Source: Eonycteris spelaea
Taxonomy: Eukaryota > Chordata > Mammalia > Chiroptera > Pteropodidae
Assembly: GCA_003508835.1 (NCBI GenBank)
Contig: PUFA01000057.1
Coordinates: 10,676,501 to 10,740,500, forward strand
Reading direction: 5' to 3'
DNA: 64,000 nt
Shown: positions 58,117-64,000 of the stretch, in pieces
Layout: every line of letters begins with the position of its first letter
How positions within the stretch are numbered: position 1 is the first letter of the stretch
Made by a program: the position numbers and the translations under genes
The notes under the pieces: model-generated
Told to the model about the DNA's origin: nothing
What the model saw: the letters and a program-made list of their open reading frames with translations, nothing else
The model's database searches: none

Positions 58117-58520
58117 GGGTATGACTTGGAACAAGACACCCCAGGGTTCTTTTGTCTTTCGAAGTCACGCTTTAAAAATATTCCTGAAAGAATTTTGATT
58201 ATGTTAGAATCTGATGTTAAAACAATATTTTGTTTCTTTTGTGAGAGGAAACTAGTTGTTTGTCTATATCTGAACATGCTGACCCCAAAAAGGAGGAAAG
58301 TCTCTCTCAAAACAAGAGATACTGCTGAATGCAGGCACACATTCTATAAAAGAAAGAGCCAAGCGTTGCCTGTATTATTTTGTGAAGAAATGCCTGAAAA
58401 GGTCAGGAGATATGTTTTCAAAGAAGTTTGGGGACCCCACCCCCAAGCCATGATCATAATAAAAATGTATTTTTATATATTCTTTGTAACCTCACTTTTC
58501 CTTGAAGAAATGATATAATA
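58117..58520 (+). other. Exon-like open stretch, unproven
   Basis: A pyrimidine-rich tract ending TGATTTCAG precedes 58117, a good splice-acceptor shape. The following frame stays open to 58518, about 134 codons in a low-GC patch; the annotated-length frame of 130 codons starts at a TTG and has no early ATG. CATAATAAAAATG near 58457 includes AATAAA. The translation is Lys/Arg/Phe-rich with no domain I know. It could be a terminal exon of an unknown transcript, or chance. Confidence 0.2.
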
Positions 58521-59010
58521 ATTAACCCACAACAGCAACAGGAGCCCTCAAAAGTTAGAACTTGGGGATCTTCTGTCACCTGGCCCTGTCAACATCCAGA
58601 ATGTTACCCAGAAACCTCAGGAGGGAATGCAGTGGTTTGCCACATGGGATGCATCCTCATTTCCTTTATGCATATCTTACTTCCTGATTACACCCCTCCT
58701 GTTCCCCCATCCTCCCTCAAATTGCATAATGTGGAGATTTGCTGTCCTGCTTTTTTGCTTATTTACACACTTCTGGTGAGCTGCCAGGATTTTTGGTGGC
58801 ACAAGTCCACAACTTGGGGTGAATGAGCAGGGCATTAGGAGACACATGAGCTGGTTTCATTTAAACCTGGTCACTGAAAGTAAAGAGGGTCAGGATGTCT
58901 GGTCCCTGCTTAGAAAAGCTCATCTTTGTGATTCAAACTTAAAAACAAGATCCTTGGTGTAGGGAGATCCTGTAGGAGCATAGCAAGCCTCAGGGAGGAA
59001 AAAGTCCTCA
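58521..59010. other. Unassigned stretch
   Basis: No gene or recognised repeat. Confidence 0.4.
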
Positions 59011-59012
59011 TC

Positions 59013-59029
59013 CATGCGTGCGCGCGCGC

Positions 59030-59060
<31 letters not shown>

Positions 59061-59064
59061 TACA
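59013..59064 (+). repeat. (CG)n(TG)n alternating tract, Z-DNA candidate
   Basis: Bases 59021-59044 are twelve CG dinucleotides in a row, continuing into nine or so TG units. Purine-pyrimidine alternation is unbroken from 59013 to 59064 (52 bp). CG runs of this length are unusual in a mammal because methylated CpG decays to TG. An Ala/Arg open frame on the minus strand through it is an artefact. Confidence 0.95.
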
Positions 59065-59099
59065 AGTCCAATGGCAGCAAAACGGGGAGAGGATCCAAG

Positions 59100-59245
59100 G
59101 AATGTCCTAGTGTGATGAAAATGTTCTATTTATTTATGATGGCAGTAGTTCTATGAGTATATGTGATCTCCAGGGTTCATAGAACTGTTCACTAAAAGGA
59201 GTGAGTTTTGCTGTATGTTAGTTATATCATTAATTTTAAAAAAGA
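59100..59245 (+). mobile_element. LINE-1 3' UTR terminus
   Basis: 'GTGATGAAAATGTTCTATTT', 'CAGGGTTCATAGAACTGTTC', 'GTTTTGCTGTATGTTAG' and 'TATATCATTAATTTTAAAAA' follow the final L1 3' UTR segment, ending A-rich. Confidence 0.5.
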
Positions 59246-60240
59246 ACATCAAGTACAGTAACCACCTTTTGAGCCTAGCCAGCTCTTCTAAGGGGTTAGT
59301 GCTAATGGTCGGCACTTTCCTGGCCTGCAGATCTGAATACTTCCAAGTGGTTTCCACTTGGAGCTGAGGTTCCTTTTTCTCCTCCAGAGAAAGAGGAAGA
59401 AGAGCAAATGTGTGTACATTTTCCTGGCAGAGAGTTCCAAAAGGCCCCAGCACCTTAGGTTACAATGCTACCTTCCCTGAGAAGATAAGGATAGCAGCAG
59501 TCACTGTTTCTGAGTGGGCAGTCTCTGATGTGCAGCAGGGGAAATTTAGCCATGGGGAGGAGTCACAGAGGTATCTGTAACTCCCCTCTCTGGGGTCAAG
59601 TGGCCAGATCTACCATCTGCTTGCAAAGCCCCAGTGTGACAGATGGTTCCCCGAAGTCTCACTGAGAGTCCTGTGTATCATTTTGAACTGATGATTCTTT
59701 TCTATTTTGCAGGTTCCTCTTTGAAGTTGCTAAATTTGAGGGCCTCACATGGTGGCTAAAGATGAGTGTAAGGGTGCAGGGGTGGGAGAGCAGGGTTGTA
59801 CAGCTCTGGGTTCTGTCTGGCTGGAGTCAGTTTTCTCTCTCTCCTTTGGGCCCTGAGAAAGCAAGCAGGACACTTTGAGATATATTCTTCCCTTCTTTGT
59901 GACCCCCTCCTGGGAGCACAATGGAAGAGATCTCTGCACTCCATCCTCAGATGGGACTTGTGAGCAGGAACAATAGAACTTGGAAACAGGATTTTACAGC
60001 TCCAGGGGCTGCTTCTCTCCCTATGCTAGTATCTCCCTCCTCAATCTCTGCTTGATGCCCCAAATCCCACCATGACACTTTCTCTAGGATTGACAGCATC
60101 TCTTCTAAGTGGCTGCACCTTGCCTTGAAAGAATACTTTCTAATTCTTGCATGACCTTCAACTGGTCCTCAAGACCCTCAAGATCTTAACATAAGCTTTT
60201 TCTTTATTCACTTATACATCCACTAATTTAGTGGTACATA
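59246..60240. other. Unique non-coding stretch
   Basis: No gene or recognised repeat. Minus-strand frames of 62-100 codons have no known motif. Confidence 0.4.
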
Positions 60241-60244
60241 AGCT

Positions 60245-60415
60245 AACATTTATTGGGCACCTGCTGTGTGCCAAAACCTGTTGTAGCTCATCTCATCTAA
60301 TTCTCATGGAAACCCTGTGAGGCAGTACTACTAACACCAGTTTTTATAGCCTTGGAGGAGTTTTGTGGCACTCATGGTCATGTGACAATCAGGTGTCAAA
60401 AATCCAGGTGTATAT
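60245..60415 (-). mobile_element. MIR SINE, antisense
   Basis: 'ACATTTATTGGGCACCTGCT', 'GTGTGCCAAAACCTGTTG', 'TCTAATTCTCATGGAAACCC' and 'TGTGAGGCAGTACTACTAAC' are an inverted MIR start and core; the tail decays after 60360. Confidence 0.7.
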
Positions 60416-60554
60416 GACACTCACGTTCTATGCTTATAAGGGAAACTGGGCAGCTGTCTGCCCATAAAGACATTTAAATAAGTCTAGAATCGTTACCTTC
60501 TCAAACAATTTCAGTACATAAATCAAACACCCCCACACTCATTAAAACGCTTTG

Positions 60555-61045
60555 AGTGGCACACTTGCACCTAGAAATCAAATCTTTATGCTGGTCTACA
60601 ATCCCCTCTCCCCCTCCACTTTTATCTCTCCGTTTCCACCTTTTCAGCTTTATCTTGGCCACTTTCTTCCTTGCTCACTGTGCTCCATGCCCTCTGCCAA
60701 TGCTTTTCCCAGTGCAGGTTTTTTGCAAGTGATATTCCTTCTACCTGGACTGCTCTCCATTCTGCATTTGACTAATCCCAGCTCCTCCTTCTGGTCTAGT
60801 GTTAAAGTCAGCTCATCAAAGACACCTCTCCAGACTCCTAATCTAAATCCTGGTTCTCTGTGGTGCTGACCTTCTCCTCCCCAGCTCCTACCGTTATTTC
60901 TAAGTTAAATAAAATTTGGGGACAATTATTTGTTTTATGTCTGTTTCCCCAACCAGAGTGTAAGCTTCTCAAGGCAGAGGCTGTCACCGTGCCTATCATC
61001 ATGCTAGAAACAGAATAGGCACTCAATAAATATTTGCTGAACTAA
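60555..61045 (+). mobile_element. L2 LINE 3' region
   Basis: 'TTCCTTCTACCTGGACTGCT', 'CAGCTCATCAAAGACACC', 'CTCCAGACTCCTAATC', 'GAGTGTAAGCTTCTCAAGGC' and 'CACTCAATAAATATTTGCTG' give the L2 ORF2 C-terminal end and 3' UTR. A 105-codon frame across 60552-60869 is a remnant or chance, not an active protein. Confidence 0.7.
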
Positions 61046-62625
61046 TCTTAGAAAAGGGGTCAGGTCTGAGGGGAAGAATAAAAAGCCATTTGCCTTCCAG
61101 GGGACAGAAAGTGAGGAGGATAGGGAGGGTCTGGGCCCCTACTCCACTAGTACTTTGGCTTTCTTGTGTTCTTGAGAAAATGTTTCTTTTCTGAAAGAAG
61201 AAAATATAAAACAATGGGCCCTAGAAAGGTACTTTAACAGCTACTTCGAAGATCTTTTTGAAAAATGGAAGGTCGAGTAGTGAGGACAAATTTGTAAGGT
61301 ATCCCTCTCACCTCTAGACTCCCAGCACAATTTATCTGTACCTGCTTTGCCTCACTCAGCAAGTTCTTTCTTCATACGCATCTACTGAATTTAGTTCTCT
61401 GCTAGTCTACCAAACTCCTAAGGACAACATTGCTCAACCAGTTGTCTGGGTAAGCCACTACTTACTCAGAGTAGCACCCATCCCTCAGCCCCCACACACC
61501 AAAGCTGTCAATGTCATCCGAGGCAGATGTTGAAATCTCCAACTGCGCCCTCATAACAGTAACTACTCAGCCTATAATTGAGAAAATCAGCATTACCCAG
61601 ATGTATCAATACATTTGAAGATTAGACAAATTCAATTTTCTCCCTACTTCTGCTTCATGAAAACTTTCAGAGTGCTGCATGTAAAATTAAACCAGTCCTA
61701 CCAACCCAGGAAAAGGGGCCCAAGAAATTTGTATATTAAAAAGACAGGGTTTCTAGTCACCAACGGAAATGAGAATGATTTAATAATGCATGAGACCTTA
61801 TTATATTGAAATGATTGTTCAAATTTGAGCCATGGACTGAGACGTCATGACTGTTGTGTTTGCATATCTCAGAGAGCAGATAATACCAAACCATGTGCAG
61901 AAGAAACACAGCTGGGATTCTAGAGATGCCCCAAGACTGTTTCTTTAATTCATCCCAACAAATAATCTTATAATATGTTTTAAAATGCATAGACAGAAGT
62001 CCTATATATGAAGTTGTTACTATTACAGAAGGAAAAAAATAAATATTTGTGCACACAGACACAATCTGAAGTTCTTCTACAGAGAAAACAATCTCTTCTG
62101 GAAAGACCTTTGAAAGTCAGATTATGCATGAGCAGAAGGAAGCTAGTGATGGGTGTGGAGCAGGCTTTAAATGCATCTCATGGGATTTGCATAGCTCGCC
62201 AACCCTGTTTAATGACAGCTGGGGGAGGGGAGGTCAACAGACACACAAACCCAAAATGTAGTTATTTGTTTATTTTCTACATGTGATGACATAAGCAAGG
62301 ATTTTGCCCGTGGTCTAGTTTATCTTCAATAAATAAATATGTACAAATGTGCTGAGTTTACGAAATAACAGAAGAAAATCTTTGTGCAAGAAAAAGATAC
62401 ACTTACATGATACATTTTCCATACATGATTTCATTCCCAGCTTAGTTGAACCAAAGACCCTGTAGCAATGTCTAAACGTGTTTACCTAATCTTTTCTACA
62501 AGAAAGCAAAGCTATGAAATTAAAATTCTTCAGTTTCTTGAGAATCATGGGCCTGACTTGGCCTGCTACTTATTATTGATCTGTATTGAAAGTTGGAGGC
62601 TGTCTGAAACTTCTCCTCAAACTAT
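61046..62625. other. Unique AT-rich non-coding stretch
   Basis: No gene or confident repeat. An octamer-like GTTTGCATATC lies at 61858-61868. Confidence 0.4.
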
Positions 62626-62629
62626 ACTG

Positions 62630-62730
62630 AACAGACAAATCCTCTACAGATCTTGTTAAAATACAGATTATTTTGTCATAGGTGGTGTGGATCCCAAGTT
62701 TCTGTATTTCTAACCAGCTGGAGAGGGTTA
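62630..62730 (+). mobile_element. MER5A fragment
   Basis: 'GATCTTGTTAAAATACAGAT', 'TCATAGGTGGTGTGGATCC' and 'CAAGTTTCTGTATTTCTAAC' followed by CAGCTGG match the MER5A centre in sense orientation. A GAAGGCCCCTC unit is then repeated about three times at 62731-62766. Confidence 0.55.
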
Positions 62731-64000
62731 GAAGGCCCCTCCGAAGGCCCTCTGAAGGCCCCTCTGATAGTGGTGAGGTCCTAATCATGCATCCCCAAAC
62801 TCCCAAATCCCCTGAAAACAGTTCAGCTGGTTTTATTTTGGCTTACAAATTACAAAAACAGTGTGAGTCAATTTTGTAACTGGCATGGTTCATGCAGCTC
62901 AAAACTTTCTTAATCTGTCTCCTGGGAAGTGTTTCTTTCTCTCAATCATGAACAACATTTCAACATTGTTAAAAATAACCAATACTAATATTAATAATAA
63001 TGAAAAAGGAAACTGCATAAAAAAACTTAACAACAATTATTACCCTTCAGTCCAAATCAAAACAACAATAATGAAACCTAGGCTTGCAGTTTAAAAAATA
63101 AAAATAAAAACACCTTGGTTTTAATATCTATGACAGTCCAGCATCATTAATTTAATAGATGCCTCTAACATATTAACCTTTGTTAAAATAATATCACTCT
63201 GGAAGCCTGAAACTTGATAAATTGGCTAATCTGGTGAAAGAACAAATGCCCAACAATTCTTGTTTTTAGTGTTTTTGTTTCTGTTTCACATAAGAGTTCT
63301 GCCTAGGCAGACAGCTAAGACAGAAGTACGGTTAGAGACAAGGAGGGTGACTCAGGTGGGTCGGTCTAGTTCCAGGAAGGGGAAAATTGGGAGAAATGAG
63401 AAGGGAAAATAAGGCTTATCCTCATAAATTTGAGAAGCTGAAAAAAAAAAAGATTCACAAGGATACTTTAACTGCTACAAGTGAGAGTACATAAATATAC
63501 AGATAGAGAAGGAGTTGGAGTGGGGAGGAAGAGAGAGAGGGAAGGACTTAAAGTAGGTATGAAGATATGTAGGTAGGGAAAAAAGAAAAAGAATAAAAGT
63601 CCTAAATACTCAGACAATAAATATCTTGGTCATCCGTGATGACACAATTACACTCACTAGTCCATTGGATCACAGTCTGCCCAAAAGGCTGTCAACCAGT
63701 AATAGCCCTTCATGTGTCCCATGGGGAGGGCATAGGACACTCTTCAGTCTGCATCTTCATTGTAAAATTCCCATCTCTGTCTAGTAGTCCGGTGATGTCA
63801 TGGGAGTAACAGGGGTGCATCCTCCTTCCAATTCCCCCTCCCCAGCCATTCGTGCAATCAGTGAAAGAAGAGGTGGGAGTTTCCTCCAGTTCTGATGCCA
63901 ATTAAGGGGAGTAAGGCTGGGGGAGAGGACAGGGGAACGAGGCACAAGAGGGAAGGAAAGGCCAAGGGGGCGCCTCAGAGTTTCTGAGGCATCTGCTCCG
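62731..64000. other. Unique non-coding stretch to window end
   Basis: No supported gene. 62940-63110 is AT-rich with several AACAAT/ATTGTT motifs. A 63-codon minus frame at 63710-63901 (ATG start) has no known motif. The last 100 bases are G-rich and include AAGGGGGCGCC, a CTCF-like core. Confidence 0.4.

Noticed and set aside
58910..59098. 62-codon minus frame with an Ala/Arg run
   Set aside because: The Ala-Arg repeat is a translation of the (CG)n tract.
60552..60869. 105-codon frame as a gene
   Set aside because: It lies within L2 3' sequence.
1..64000. CRISPR array, operon, riboswitch or other prokaryotic feature
   Set aside because: The window is eukaryotic; no spaced direct repeats, ribosome-binding sites or gene clusters are present.

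Overview
This window looks like ordinary intergenic or deep-intronic DNA from a eutherian mammal. The evidence is CpG-poor, AT-leaning sequence, microsatellites, A-tailed LINE fragments, and many copies of old repeat families I recognise by eye: MIR, L2, MLT1/MaLR LTRs, the hAT-Charlie element MER5A, and degraded LINE-1. MLT1 and MER5A point to eutherians. I see no Alu, rodent B1/B2, carnivore Can-SINE, horse ERE or ruminant/cetacean tRNA SINE, so the species lineage is SINE-poor or this stretch is. That fits for example a megabat, but this is weak inference. No protein-coding gene, tRNA or rRNA could be supported. The longest open frames (193, 162, 148 and 130 codons) are non-homologous by eye, often lack an early ATG, or lie in simple repeats.

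Layout. Bases 1-7.0 kb are a LINE-1 patchwork: a 3' end with poly-A, an ORF2 reverse-transcriptase fragment, an antisense 5' UTR, and a 5'UTR-ORF1-endonuclease-start element joined directly to a 3' UTR. Bases 7.7-11.0 kb carry an antisense MLT1 LTR and a nested cluster. There an old antisense L1-like repeat is split by two younger LTRs, and a third LTR nearby is an inverted relative of one of them. Bases 11-21 kb are mostly unique, with a perfect 15-bp hairpin at 17.1 kb. An LTR lies at 21.2-21.5 kb and L1 fragments follow. At 25.8 kb is a 121-bp pure pyrimidine tract. At 26.46-26.89 kb is the best-defined element: a solo betaretrovirus-like (ERVK/ERV2) LTR with matching inverted ends and a perfect 6-bp target-site duplication.

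Bases 27-64 kb are unique DNA sprinkled with L1 pieces (33.0, 36.0, 39.1, 45.3, 56.7, 59.1 kb), an MLT1 LTR (35 kb), MIR, L2 and MER5A copies, and a 52-bp alternating purine-pyrimidine tract rich in CG at 59.0 kb, which is a strong Z-DNA candidate. A few unique patches have exon-like signals (38.6, 54.9-55.4, 58.1-58.5 kb) but remain unproven.

There is no operon-like or pathway logic. The history visible here is serial transposition into non-genic DNA. I did not find a convincing new biological system. The most informative items are the young solo LTR, the nested LTR cluster, the CG/TG tract and the perfect hairpin. All repeat family names are from memory of consensus patterns; no database was searched.
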